A stretch of 64,000 nucleotides of DNA from Yponomeuta sedellus (lineage: Eukaryota; Arthropoda; Insecta; Lepidoptera; Yponomeutidae). The translations under genes were made by a program, and so were the position numbers. The notes under the pieces are model-generated. The model was not told the DNA's origin and searched no databases. It saw only the letters and a list, made by a program, of their open reading frames with translations. The stretch is taken from assembly GCA_934045075.1 (NCBI GenBank), contig OW203730.1, positions 12,890,505 to 12,954,504 of the forward strand, read 5' to 3'. This document shows, piece by piece, positions 1 through 11,100 of this stretch. Numbering within the stretch: the stretch's first letter is position 1; each line of letters opens with the position of its first letter.

Positions 1-267
1 AGTGATATCATTCCGATGTAAAACCTAACTGCAAAGTAGGTACCTACTCGGGACTGCACTGCAAGTGATGCAAATTACTTCTGCCAGGTGTCGCTGCCTG
101 TACGTAATACAGAGAATATTGTAAAGAGGTTCGAAATTTCACTGATGCCGGTGAGTCGCCCATTAGCTCAGTTGGAAAGAGCACTGGCACCGATAGCCAG
201 AGGTCGCGGGTTCGAGTCCCGGCGTGGGTGGATTTTTTTGCCTCTAAATAGGTTTTTAAAAAATTGC
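1..267 (+). mobile_element. tRNA-derived SINE, family 1, copy A
   Basis: Dispersed SINE cut by the left window edge. A tRNA-like domain (158-231) has a box-A-like TTAGCTCAGTTGG and a box-B-like GGGTTCGAGTCCC. It is preceded by about 157 bp of family-specific head and followed by the tail signature GCCTCTAAATAGGTTTTTAA. The full-length copy at 16396-16700 has the same order of parts. The tail after 267 departs from the other copies, which continue into a TTAGCACGGGTTAGTGC block. Nothing here codes: the open frame across it is a translated SINE. Confidence 0.85.
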
Positions 268-894
268 TTTTAAAACTTAATATTTCGCAAACTGAACCCT
301 ACATCGGAAAATTGTCTCCGTTATGTCGGCGTAGATTCATTGTGGCAATAGGTACCAAATTTTAGCTTTCTAATACTAGTCGTTTTTGAGCTACCCCATG
401 GAGCTACAGACGGATGTACAGACATATGGACTCGACTACGGAACCCTAATAAAACGGGCCGAGTGCATTAATGGGATAGATAGAACGATTTCATAAATAA
501 ATTTTATAAACGTAGTTTTCAATGGAATTTCAACAAACTCCTTTCAATTTTATTTTTCTTTTGTAACTTTTCTTTTTAATCGGCTCCGATTTTACTCACG
601 TTTCTTCAATCAACCGTTTAGCCAAGAGAGGGGCCCTAAATTTTTAAAAGGAATCCGATAAAGACATAATCTTCATAATCAGAAATAACGGAACAAGAAG
701 GTAGTACATGGAAATATTAGCCCAGCTGGGGGCTCGCTACCCCAGGCCTTTGCTTTTACTTTTTGGGACACCCAGTGTGTAAAGGATAATAAATATACAA
801 TAATGTACATATTTTTTAAGAAGGATAACTAGATATACGTATCTGAGAATTAGCCACCTAAACTTTTCCGTACAAATAGCATCCACGTCGAATA
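268..894. other. no gene seen
   Basis: AT-rich stretch with stops in all frames at short intervals. I see no coding, RNA or repeat signature that I can support. Confidence 0.5.
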
Positions 895-960
895 TCATCA
901 TTTTTAACAGACTTCAAAAAGGAGGAGGTTATCAATTCGACGCGTATATAAGTTATTTTC
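895..960 (+). repeat. degenerate lepidopteran dispersed repeat fragment
   Basis: Contains GACTTCAAAAAGGAGGAGG followed by TTATCAATTCGACGCG, a motif I know as abundant in lepidopteran genomes, usually near the end of non-autonomous elements. Related ends in reverse orientation appear near 23580-23615 and 40970-40995. The boundaries are approximate. Confidence 0.45.
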
Positions 961-1326
961 TAATATTTAACTATTTTTTATCATTGGCGTATTCATCCAC
1001 TGATGAAACTTTGTAATTTCATCAATAATGATTTTGTATATAGTTATTTTTAGTTGCATAAGCTGTTTGGGCTTTATATGACTCTCGCTCTAACTTTGAG
1101 TAGACAGTCGGCAGCACATTGAATTTTAGTTGCAAAGTCCTTAACGTAGGTAACTAAGAAGAATGCACGCATACAAAAGACATGGTATTGAATGTAAACA
1201 TAAACACTTGCATGCTTCTCTTAGGAGCGTTCAGAGACCAAAGTTTGCAACGATCCTGAAGAATCTCTTTCGCTTCTTTCTATCTTGTATTTACTTAACG
1301 TCATCTAAATTAAGCTGTAAGTAAAT
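961..1326. other. no gene seen
   Basis: AT-rich, short frames only. No recognisable element. Confidence 0.45.
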
Positions 1327-1539
1327 TCAATCAATCATTCCTCGGCTGGACATAGGCATCCCCAAGGCACGCCACTTCTTTCTGTCCTCGGCCTCCTCAC
1401 CCAACCACTGCCAATCTGCCTCAGATCGTGGGTCAAGTGAGCTGATGGGCGTCCTACGCTGCCTTTGCCAGTTCGTGGTCGTCACTTGAGATCCTTTGCA
1501 CCCCGTCGACCATCGGTTCTTCAGCATAATATGTGCCAA
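1327..1539 (-). pseudogene. possible LINE ORF C-terminal relic
   Basis: A 70-residue minus-strand frame contains DPRSEADWQWLGEEAEDRKKW followed by a short tail, with relatively high GC for this region. The acidic/aromatic block ending in EDRKKWRALG resembles the A-x-DR-x-x-W-R-x-L tail at the C-terminus of many insect endonuclease/RT LINEs; the clearer example here is 37107-37290. No RT motif remains, so this is at most a terminal fragment. It could instead be an unrelated chance frame. Confidence 0.35.
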
Positions 1540-1560
1540 GCTTATAGGCTGTCATGTCAT

Positions 1561-2089
1561 GGATTGGCTAATTTCTTTAAGATAATTAGTCAATGAAAAT
1601 GGAATTAAACCTTTATTACAATTTAACTAATACTATGTAGAGAAAATACGCAGTGAAATTGTAATACATAGTAGTGAAATTGTAATAAAAGTAGTAGAAA
1701 TATAGTGTATATTTTTACACTACAATGAGGGCAATTTGAAATTTAATACCCAGATCATGCATCGCATAGAAAACACGTACGTAGAAAGAGACGTGTCATC
1801 GTCGTCAGTAATACGTGAAGTACAGCCACTTTCACGGCGCCTTTGTTAATACCACTGGTATCGTTTTAGTTGGAAGAAGTGTTATAATAATTAACAAAAT
1901 CATAGTAATTGTCATTCAGTCTATAGAAGGTTGGCGTGCTCAAAAACTTTGCACCAAAAAGGACATTAAAATCACACAAGATACGAGTTCTACTTCTAGG
2001 CTTTTGAAATGTTTTCTAATAAGATTGGCTGGCGACAGTCGCATGCCAGTAGCTCTAGTGAGCAGTGTCGCTGGGAGATAATCCATAGA
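1561..2089. other. no gene seen
   Basis: AT-rich. An 88-residue open frame at 1815-2081 has no recognisable composition or motif, and I do not call it a gene. Confidence 0.4.
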
Positions 2090-2372
2090 TAAACATAGTT
2101 GTAGCTTAACTGTTTGAGTGAAGTGACACGAAGACTACAATAAAGTGCAGTGTTAGCCTACAAGGGCTTTGAAGTTTACGGGAGTGAAATCAATCGAAAC
2201 AAGTTATAAGTTAAAGCCTGACAAACAAAGTTAAACTTTGTGAGATCTGTGACTAAACTGAGTATTACACGGAGAACTAGCGATAAAGTCAAAGATTAAG
2301 AGCGGAAAGAAATTGAATTAGATAAGACAGTAGGTATGCGCGAGGGGAACTAAAAGTGTAGTACTGAAGAAA

Positions 2373-2532
2373 ATGATCGCATTAGTGCTTTGTATGTTAG
2401 CTAAAATTGTGGAAATTGTGAAAGGTGGCCCGTCACAGCTAGGTCCTGAAAGGGAAAAATTTATTTCCGGAAAACGACAAAGGGGAAAAAGCTCACGACG
2501 AAAGAGGAAACGAAAATATCAATCCTCTGTAT
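2373..2532 (+). CDS. candidate first coding exon (weak)
   Basis: An ATG at 2373 in good insect context (GAAA before ATG), with an in-frame stop just upstream, opens a frame with a short hydrophobic start and then a strongly basic stretch (GKRQRGKSSRRKRKRK). A strong-looking donor GTAAGT begins at 2533, so the exon would end in phase 1. The exon at 57869 needs exactly one base from its predecessor, so the phases fit. The 250 bp upstream is purine-rich with repeated AGTG-like words, as in insect 5' UTRs. Without splicing the frame continues to 2585. Phase fit alone has a one-in-three chance, and the link across about 55 kb is speculation. No domain recognised. Confidence 0.22.
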
Positions 2533-2585
2533 GTAAGTCATGTGCACGAATATTATTTGTTTTGTATATAATTAATTATTCTTAA

Positions 2586-4100
2586 CTTGTTTAAAAAATT
2601 AGTACACAATACTAATTCATTCAAATTATAGAGTAATGTATTACACACGATTTGATAATTTTCATACCTACACGTAGGTAATCTGACTCGATAAAATATA
2701 ATATTTAACATTGACATAAACTAGCGTTGATTTGATTGATGGATTGGTTTACATTCGTATTCCCACGAATAATTTGAGACAAAATGTCGATCTGTTTTGA
2801 AGGTCACGGTTCAAAGACATAGTATCGAGTATCAATAGAAACTTAAATAAAAAACGACATCTATGATCAAATTGTAGAACCCAGTAAAGAATTGGTTGAT
2901 CTACAAATAAATCAAAAGTAAGCTGGCAGTGTAGTAGATTACGAAGTTCCATGTCCTGATACCAGATGGCGTTAAAATGTCACTGTAGTTAATTTATAAA
3001 ATTAAAACAAAGTATTTTCATATTCTTCAATTTGAAGAGTATAATATGGTGTTCGAGACATTGCCCTCGAAAACAAAAAAATGAGATACCTATTGAAGTG
3101 GTAAACTCCAGACTGAGTCGTAGACCTGCATTGGCCGTGTCTGCCGCATTACCTCAGAGATGTGGACCAGAGTTGCAACCGATTGAGTCCCACAGAAGCG
3201 GAGGGAGGCATGTCTCACGCACTCTCTCATGCGACAATATAATGGACTGGTTAGAATATCATTCGGTGTGAAAATCGATTAAGAACTTATGAGCATGGGG
3301 CCAAAATGTTATGGGAAAATTTCCGCAGAGTAAAAAGAAAAAATGAGGAGAAAAAGGAATGGAAATTAAAATACTAGAGAAAATTAATTTCGGGGGATTA
3401 ACCGCTACAGTCTCACGAAATACATTAAAGGCTAACAAAAAAAACTTTATGCCGCTATCGTGAAACCCTGTTTCACCTGTTGACGCTTCGCTAAGTTAGA
3501 TATTAGTTTATTACACATTATTAATATTTTAACATACACTAGATACTGTATTAATACTTATTGGAAAATATATTCTAATTTATATAAATTTTTATTCACT
3601 GTTGATAAGCGGACTGAAATATTTTTAGCACCCGATTTTAATTATGATAATTAGTCCCGACAAAAAACTGGGCAAGACCATATTCGCAATGGCTTAGTAC
3701 TGGGTAATCCTTAAGCTGAATTTGGCGGAGAGGTCGTTCACATGGCTCGAGCAGCGTGTAAAATTTTGACTTATTTGGATCACGTACAGTTACTCTGAGC
3801 CTAATGTCGTGCCATTGTGCAAATAATGAAATGGGAAACCCGGTTTTAAATCTGCGGTTTTAGTACCTACCTATTTAAATTTTCATTAATTTGCTTTTTT
3901 CATAATCATCGTTTTGTAGGGTGTTCAAGCTTTAATGCAGAAAAAATAAGTTGGGTACCTACCTGAAGCTGGTGCACTAATTTGGAATGTATCTTTTAAT
4001 GCTACCAAATTTTGATCATACTTATGAACAAGACACTTGTAACGGGATTGTTTGGGGTAGATATTATAACTTAGTTACTCTATACTACAACTTATAAACA
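2586..4100. other. no gene seen
   Basis: AT-rich sequence with short frames only (for example 3032-3271). No recognisable repeat. Confidence 0.45.
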
Positions 4101-4109
4101 AAAAGCAAG

Positions 4110-4262
4110 CAGAGCTCTCCCTCCTTTTCGTCAGCGATTGCTCACCGCCGCCGTGAAGTTAGCGTCGCGCATGCGTACGTCAGTTCAACGCGCAGCGCTT
4201 GCGCGTCAGACGGTTTATACGGCGGTGGTGTAGTTTTGATCCGATTAACAACGTCAGTGTCT
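4110..4262 (+). promoter_or_regulatory. CpG-dense promoter-like block
   Basis: A sharp local rise in GC and CpG against AT-rich surroundings. It contains GCGCATGCG at 4167-4175, one base short of the palindromic NRF1/Ewg site GCGCATGCGC, then CGCGCAGCGCTTGCGCG, a TTTATA at about 4212, and an initiator-like GTCAGTGTC at about 4252. The first ATG downstream (4275) gives only ten codons. A promoter or transcription start is the best reading, with the gene and direction unproven. It could equally be an old GC-rich repeat. Confidence 0.4.
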
Positions 4263-4388
4263 TTTATTATTACAATGAATTCTCATGATTTTGTCGCTAT
4301 TGCTTGATTTGACAACACAGATTTAATTTTAATGATGAACCATAGGGTTGTTTACCTAAAAGTTACTACTTTCAGCAATTAACTCCGT

Positions 4389-4718
4389 GTGACGTTAGCG
4401 GAAAGTTGTTACATTCCAGGCTGTTGTATTGCACGACCAGCAAGTCATAACAATGGCCTGAAATGTTTATTAACTTCAGCAATGGACTTAAAGTATCAAG
4501 ATTTTGATTCACACGGTCGCGGTACAGTCCAATTAACCCCGTACTATATTTGTGTCCCGCCGCTCCCGCGGGATCGTGGCTATATTCACATCGCTGGGAT
4601 ACGACTCATGCGAGCCCATTCGGCCAAAGCGCCCAATATTTTGATACGGGTTAGGGGAGCGTGCCGCTCGCAGCTGTCAAATCAGGCTATGCGCACTACC
4701 CTACAACAAAACCAATAA
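4389..4718 (+). other. unassigned GC-rich open frame
   Basis: An open stretch of about 109 codons starting at a GTG, in a GC-rich patch just downstream of the CpG block. The translation shows scattered Cys and Arg but no domain I know. It may be part of the same CpG-rich regulatory/5' region, an old repeat, or chance. I do not assign a function. Confidence 0.15.
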
Positions 4719-7391
4719 TCTAATTCTAATGTTTACTCCTTCATGTTGCAGTGTCTTTACTTGTGTTTTGTCACGTGCAAAAACAATGTGAAAAGTGGTT
4801 GTTAATATAGTTTTCCTATTAACTTGTATCCTTTCTGACTGTACGAATAATTGAATCGATTAAAAAGACGTGAAATGTGAATGTGTTTCAACACTGATTT
4901 GTGGATGTCAGCCTGATACAGCTGTCGGAAGGAATGGTGACATGCATTACCAGAAACATTCTTAAAGGATACATTGAGAAAAGAAAATGCGGATCAAAGC
5001 GCTGACAGACTTTCGCCCGAATGGTAAATTTAGCATATTATATTTACTACCCAATAATGTTGATGATGTTGTTCCTTATGCATGGGGAAATAAATTTGAG
5101 GTGTCGCTGAAGCCGAATCAATAACTACCCACTCTTACCATTAGTTTTTATAATACTGCCTCAAATTAGACGCACAAGCAACCATTGTTTCTTTTTTCAA
5201 ACCTAAGCACCATCCTACTCGTAAATGGTTAACTTATTTCTTGTTTGTTATTATTTCTTCCTCTGTGTTATTACCAAGTAAGTTTTCTAACATACTCTTT
5301 ATAGTATGTTAATTTTCTTTTAAAAAAAAATCTACTCTTAGTACTTAACTTGCAGTCAGTACCAGTCTCTCATGTTCTAAAAAATTACGATGACTATATA
5401 GCAGTGTCACCAAATGAAATTCTGGTGATCCACTGTTTCAAAGATTTAATATGACAGAACAGACCACGATTGCAGTAGGTATGTTCTAAATTGCGATGAC
5501 TAGTACCAACGCCCGCCTATTGGCGCAGAGTATCTGTCGAGGTCGGTCTTACATTTACGGATTTCATCACGGTCATAAATGAAACTGTTTATTGGGTTTC
5601 ATTTACCAGATGTTCCCGTAATCAATGGAGAAGGTCCGTAAAAGCAATGATGACGCTAGTTTTTAGTTCGGAAAATTATAAATCGGTAGTTTTGTTTTAA
5701 ATTTAAAAGAGGTGTTTCTGGGAGGCTCGTAGTTTTTTAAATGTTCCCATAAAAAAAATATCCGCAATTATCTGCCACGAATCAACCGCACAAGTTATTA
5801 GGGGCTTTACACAATCCGAATTCTAAATTCGGCCGATGCGACGATTTTTATGGAAATTCCACAGAAATTCATACAATTCATTCGTTTCAGCTCTTTCGAC
5901 GCGCTCGGCTCGCTTGCACTTTTAAGTGTGATTGTTATACAAATTACGATTTTAGAATCTGGAGAGCAAACTGCCTTATATGGTTCCGCTGAATGTCTAT
6001 CTACGAAATCGATGTAGTGGAGGCTTTTGCGATGTATTGAATAGCCATTGTTCAGAATTAACACTACAGTCCATTTTGTTGGAAACACTTTGTATGAAAC
6101 TGGTGAGATAACCACTGACTGTTACCATTCGCTAGCAACTCTGTTAATGTTGTGACAAATTACCTCATTTGGTTTTGAGTAACGGCTTAATACCTCGATT
6201 TGCATACAGTCGTGAATTCTGTGTCTATAACAAACAAAGACGGCTCAAAAGCCTATCATATAAAATTTCAAGCTCCATTGTAATGAAAATTCGCTGGTGC
6301 CTATACACACCTAACCTATAATTATTTTTAGGTGTGCTGTACACACGTTACAAACTTGCAACGTCCGTATACATTTTAGTGTGCTTTTATCTGCCAACCA
6401 CTCAATAATTATAACATTTCCACATTAACTAGTCTTTACCTCGAAGTGACAAGGTTTATTTTCGGCTGCAACACGTGCCTGTTAGATCTGGTTTATTATG
6501 TCCGAACATCTTACCCTTGACAAATGCACCCCTACCGTCTACGGGGTGGCTTTCGCCCAATCGATTCCGTCGTTACAGTCAATGACTGCGACTTACCTAC
6601 CTTGAAGACCTTTTCTTGTCCAAACTCCAAGTATCACAATTTTAACATCAAGTACCAGATTTCGCACATTAACAAAGGTGATTGTGTTTTTTGATAGAGA
6701 TCTCGGAAATCTTGGTGCAGCGGCTAAATTATGCCTACCTGAGAACATATTTTTAGACAGGTTTAATCTACGTTTATACTTAATTTACCTACTATAACTT
6801 ACACACTCATATTTCTTTCTTTATCTGTCTTGGTCCTCATCTAAGTTCTTTACTACTGGGAGTAGGTAGGTACAGAAATATCTATATTTTCTTCATTTTG
6901 GTCATATTATGCATACCTACGCCGGGGTGCATAATGAAAGGCCATTATTTATGAGCCAGGGTGAGTTTTTGAGAAATTTATCGCCATTCTTTGCACATCT
7001 AACGGCGACATTTCAAATGATCCACTGTCGTATTCGTATGCCTGTCTAGATTTTTAATGACTAGAAATAAATGTAAGACATTTTATGGTTCTACTTGTTT
7101 TATTATTGCTGTTCCGGTACCATTAAGAGATTTTCTTTTACTCTTTGAGGAAACCAATAATTTCCCGCATTCAAACAGCAATTGTAGAGGTGGTTACACT
7201 CGAGTGGTGATTTGAAAGTGAATTGATGCTGTCAGCGCTCTCTCGTCAACTTCTTGACAATCATAATGGTCAGCAACAGATTGGCTCGCCAATTTTGACA
7301 AGGATACAAAAATTTACGACAGAAAAGAATGGTTTCAACATGCCCCCAATATCTTTTCATTATTCAGATTCAAACAAAAATAAAATATTTC
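4719..7391. other. no gene seen
   Basis: 2.7 kb of AT-rich sequence. The longest frame, 102 residues on the minus strand at 5807-6115, has no recognisable motif. The flank of the DIRS element runs to 7391. Confidence 0.45.
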
Positions 7392-7566
7392 ATTAAACCA
7401 CTTGACCGTTATTCGAAGCATAAACAATTGAGATAGGCATATCTCCTTTCCTTTACCTTTTTCCCTACTTTTCTAGTGATATAGCTCTGTCTCGCTCGCA
7501 CATGGCATCACCGGGCAGGAGGGGAGGCGCACCTTTGTGGTCGCGCGCCCCGATCTTGCTCATTGG
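7392..7566 (+). repeat. DIRS left inverted terminal repeat
   Basis: From ATTAAACCACTTGACCG to GATCTTGCTCATTGG, this matches the reverse complement of 12398-12550 almost exactly over its inner 135 bp or so. The outermost part differs from the right repeat, which carries about 30 extra bases. Confidence 0.9.
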
Positions 7567-7829
7567 CGTTCTTTTCCTTGCTGGTGACGGTCGTTGATAA
7601 AAATCAGGTGAGTACCTTTTGAATTTTCCATTCGACCGTTACATATTTTATTTTTTTTCCCATTCTGAAATTGTCGAACAATTTCCTCGAATCAGTTATT
7701 CATTTCACTAGTGTACTCTTAAATACGAAATAGATCAGTGATAGAAGTTTTATCTAAATTTTTTAACGGTTTTTCCGTTCGAGTTATAATTTTTTCTTTA
7801 AGTGACCTAGGTTACCTCTTTTATAGAAC

Positions 7830-9224
7830 ATGGAAAACGAAATTTCGAATGTCTCGCTAGAGGAGCCGGTGGCGGGTTCCTCCAAAGCTGCTAGCAATAA
7901 AAGAAGTAGAAAGCGGAAGCGCTCACCTAGCAGCAGCAGCAGTAGGTCCGACAGTTCCTCAAGTAGCTCATCGTCTAGTTACTCTGACCAATCAAAAAAA
8001 CTAAGGCGCACGCGTCGCCGCCGTAATAAGAAAAGGGGGGGCAAACGCAAACAAGCCGCCGATCAAAAGATAGAAAAACTTTCTAGTGAGCTTAGCGAAT
8101 TACGCAATCAATTATGTGCCGATAATAATATTGATGCAGATGCTATTTCACTCCATACCGTGGATGATTTTCAACACGAGACCCCAGCTGAGGGTAGTAA
8201 TTTTTCATATTATGATTTAGATGTTGAAATAAAACTCAAGGAACCAGCGGTTCCTAAAACGGACGAGCGGTTCCTCGAGATTTTAAAAGACATTCAGTAT
8301 TTTAACAAAGCGGATTGGAATGAAGTACGCTATGCCGAAACACAAAAACTGTACAACCATACTCCGGGGTTTATCGAGCTCGAGGCGAACGAGGAGGTCA
8401 AACAATATGACACGTTAAAAAATCTAGCTTACACGGAGAGGGCCTATGCTTCATTAACGTTCAGTATACTAAAGCAGAAAGAGGCTTTAAAAAAAGAGCT
8501 CTGCTCTTTTATGGCATGGGTCAATGTTCAGCAGGGCTTAGATGTCGAGGCTATAAACAGAAAGGTTAATGATATTTACATGTCCGGTGAATTTAGTAAG
8601 GTCTCCGCAGACCTATTGCAAATGGTTTGCGGTCACAGAGCCGAAACTATTCAGATGCGCAGAGATGGCATTATAAATGCGGTTCGCGACCCATTGGTCA
8701 AGGCGTCGTTACGCAAAGTACCCCCATCGGAGGCAAGCCTGTTTAACTCTGAACAGTTTGTTACTGCTCTAGAAAAAGCTGGTGGTGTTAAAAAAGCATT
8801 CTGGCCTGTACCTAAAACGACTGGTAATGGTTCAACTTCGCAAGTTGGAAAATGGCCCATACGCCCCTCGCAGGGACAATGTTCAACTATCCAATTACCC
8901 TCGCAGGGTCAATTTTCCGCTCGTCAAGTACCCTCGCAGGGTAGAAACTATGGCAGGAGCATGCCTACGCAAGGCTGTGGATGCCAAGCCTGGATTCCAC
9001 CCTCGCAGGATGGCAACATGCATAATTTACATTGCCCTTCGCAAGGGCCGGTCCACACGTACAACCGCGCTCAACGTGGTGGTAGCACAGCGTACAGAGG
9101 ACTTTCCTTTCGCTCTCGCGGAGCGAAGCAAAACCAGCGATACCAGGACTCCCGACGTGGAGGATACAAGCGAGGGTCGTCACCCTCGGGTTACAATGGT
9201 TCAGCCAAGAGACGTAAGTATTGA
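7830..9224 (+). CDS. DIRS ORF1, Gag-like protein
   Basis: 464 residues, first ORF of the DIRS element. The N-terminus is Ser-rich (residues about 23-52) and then very basic (RRTRRRRNKKRGGKRK), followed by an acidic and charged helical middle. The C-terminal third has an irregular repeat built on PSQG (at least five copies, about residues 345-405) and ends in Gly/Arg-rich sequence with SAKRRKY. This is the layout of an RNA-binding, particle-forming Gag with nuclear targeting, but no zinc knuckle is present, as usual in DIRS. The last 440 bp overlap the RT ORF in another frame. ATG 7830 is the first start of the frame after about 260 bp of leader. No domain match can be shown from sequence alone. 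Confidence 0.8.
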   Translation: MENEISNVSLEEPVAGSSKAASNKRSRKRKRSPSSSSSRSDSSSSSSSSSYSDQSKKLRRTRRRRNKKRGGKRKQAADQKIEKLSSELSELRNQLCADNNIDADAISLHTVDDFQHETPAEGSNFSYYDLDVEIKLKEPAVPKTDERFLEILKDIQYFNKADWNEVRYAETQKLYNHTPGFIELEANEEVKQYDTLKNLAYTERAYASLTFSILKQKEALKKELCSFMAWVNVQQGLDVEAINRKVNDIYMSGEFSKVSADLLQMVCGHRAETIQMRRDGIINAVRDPLVKASLRKVPPSEASLFNSEQFVTALEKAGGVKKAFWPVPKTTGNGSTSQVGKWPIRPSQGQCSTIQLPSQGQFSARQVPSQGRNYGRSMPTQGCGCQAWIPPSQDGNMHNLHCPSQGPVHTYNRAQRGGSTAYRGLSFRSRGAKQNQRYQDSRRGGYKRGSSPSGYNGSAKRRKY

Positions 9225-11100
9225 CATGGGGACGTTCAAAGCCGGTCAGCTGTCGATATTTGTCGACCGATGGCTAGAATTGCAAGCACCGGAATTTCTC
9301 ATTCAGATAATTCAAGGGTACCGCATACCTTTTCAACACAAGCCCCCTTTGATTATGCCCAGACTGGACAACATGGCCTTTCATACACACGAATCACCAG
9401 AAATGTCGGCAATTGTCAGAAAAATGTTAAAGCAGGGTATTTTAGAAAAAGCGAACCAAACTCCAAGTGTTCTATCTACCCTCTTTCTTGTAGCAAAAAG
9501 CGATGGTTCAGCTCGCCCTATTTTCAACCTAAAGGCTTTGAACGAATTTGTACTTACCGACCCATTCAGACTGATAAATGTATTCAAAATCCCAGATTTC
9601 ATACAGTCCCAAGATTGGATGTGCAAGCTAGACCTCTCACAGGCGTATTTTCATTTGAAAATAGCAATGTCTCACAGACGTTTTTTAAGGCTAATTTACA
9701 AGAAACAGCTTTTCCAAATGACCTGCCTACCCTTTGGGCTCAGCACGGCCCCGAAAACGTTTGCCTCTTTGACAAATTGGATTGCACAAATAATGAGAAG
9801 CAAGGGTGTAAGGATTTTAGTCTTTCTAGACGATTTTCTTGTGGTTCACCAGGACCCAGAGGTGCTCTTGGGCCATGTAAGATTACTCGTAGAGACCCTG
9901 AAATATCTAGGTTGGCATATAAACTTCGAAAAGTCGACTCTAGTTCCCCAGAAATCACTTGCCTACCTAGGAGTTTTGTGGGACCCGTGGTTAAACATAA
10001 AGTCCTTGCCAATGGCAAAGATACCTCCAATGTTAACCAAGATTCACGAAATCGTGGACTCGAGAAAGGCAAACTTGAAGCAGCTACAAAGCGTAATAGG
10101 GATGCTAAACTTTGCCAGCTTCGTAGTTCAAAGAGGAAGATTGCATTATCGATCTCTACTAGCGTTCCTAAATACGTTAGATCTGGACAACATGATCAGC
10201 GTATATACCTTGCCAATAGACGCCTTGAACGACCTAAGGTGGTGGATTCGGAATTTACATCGTCCATCGATACTACACCATCCACCAGCCAAACACTTCA
10301 TAACCACGGACGCTTCGGACCAGGGTTGGGGAGCCCAGTTAGACAGTCAGCCTCTGTGGGGAACTTGGTCCACGGAAGAGCAGATTTACCACTGCAACAT
10401 CAAAGAGATACTAGCTATTTTCAAGGTTTTCCAGGGTCATGCCCTATATCTCAGTCAGTCGACCGTAACTGTACAATGCGACAATCGCACAGTCGTAGCA
10501 TACTTACGCCACGAAGGCGGAACCAAATCATCTCGATTGATGGATATAACTCACAAAATTTTCAGTCTCGTAGATCAATATCAAATACATATAAATGTGT
10601 ATCATATACCGGGGAGATACAACAACCACGCAGACCACTTGTCTCGTTTTCGCCAGCCTCCCGAGTGGCATCTGTTGTCCGAGTTCACCAAGACCATATT
10701 CACAAAATGGGGAATCCCATCAGTAGACCTATTTGCCTCCAGCAGGGCGCACGTAGTCCCCCATTATGTGTCGAAAGATCAGGACGACTATCAAGCTGTA
10801 GCCCACGACGCTTTCACGATTCCTTGGAAATACAACCTGGCATGGGCGTTTCCGCCCCCATTCTTGATACCCAAGGTTCTAAGTTACCTCAATCAAGCTA
10901 CGGGTGTCTACCTGATAGTGGCACCACGCTGGGAGAAGGTATTTTGGCGCGGGGATCTCAAATCCCGAGCTCTAGCACCACCATTCACGATACAGAACCT
11001 GAGCCGAATATTAGTCGATGTAACGACGGGACTGCCTCCCCCTCGAGTCCAAGACCTCACCTTGGAAGTATGGAAATGTGGGGGTGGTCGAAGAATTTAG
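8782..11100 (+). CDS. DIRS ORF2: reverse transcriptase, RNase H, methyltransferase-like domain
   Basis: 772 codons open; the region before about residue 145 overlaps ORF1 and is probably not all translated, with a better start at MGTFKAGQL near 9226. The RT core shows KSDGSARPIFNLKALN, KLDLSQAYFHL, LPFGLSTAPKTFA and the catalytic FLDD box at about residue 348 (FLDD in place of the usual YXDD). RNase H follows, with TTDASDQGWG near residue 508, a conserved Glu in KEILAIF, and QCDNRTVVAYL. After it comes PSVDLFAS near residue 645 and a block rich in W and P (WAFPPPFLIPKVL), the adenine-methyltransferase-like domain typical of DIRS1. The enzyme copies element RNA into circular DNA. No stop or frameshift is seen. 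Confidence 0.92.
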   Translation: MVLKKHSGLYLKRLVMVQLRKLENGPYAPRRDNVQLSNYPRRVNFPLVKYPRRVETMAGACLRKAVDAKPGFHPRRMATCIIYIALRKGRSTRTTALNVVVAQRTEDFPFALAERSKTSDTRTPDVEDTSEGRHPRVTMVQPRDVSIDMGTFKAGQLSIFVDRWLELQAPEFLIQIIQGYRIPFQHKPPLIMPRLDNMAFHTHESPEMSAIVRKMLKQGILEKANQTPSVLSTLFLVAKSDGSARPIFNLKALNEFVLTDPFRLINVFKIPDFIQSQDWMCKLDLSQAYFHLKIAMSHRRFLRLIYKKQLFQMTCLPFGLSTAPKTFASLTNWIAQIMRSKGVRILVFLDDFLVVHQDPEVLLGHVRLLVETLKYLGWHINFEKSTLVPQKSLAYLGVLWDPWLNIKSLPMAKIPPMLTKIHEIVDSRKANLKQLQSVIGMLNFASFVVQRGRLHYRSLLAFLNTLDLDNMISVYTLPIDALNDLRWWIRNLHRPSILHHPPAKHFITTDASDQGWGAQLDSQPLWGTWSTEEQIYHCNIKEILAIFKVFQGHALYLSQSTVTVQCDNRTVVAYLRHEGGTKSSRLMDITHKIFSLVDQYQIHINVYHIPGRYNNHADHLSRFRQPPEWHLLSEFTKTIFTKWGIPSVDLFASSRAHVVPHYVSKDQDDYQAVAHDAFTIPWKYNLAWAFPPPFLIPKVLSYLNQATGVYLIVAPRWEKVFWRGDLKSRALAPPFTIQNLSRILVDVTTGLPPPRVQDLTLEVWKCGGGRRI

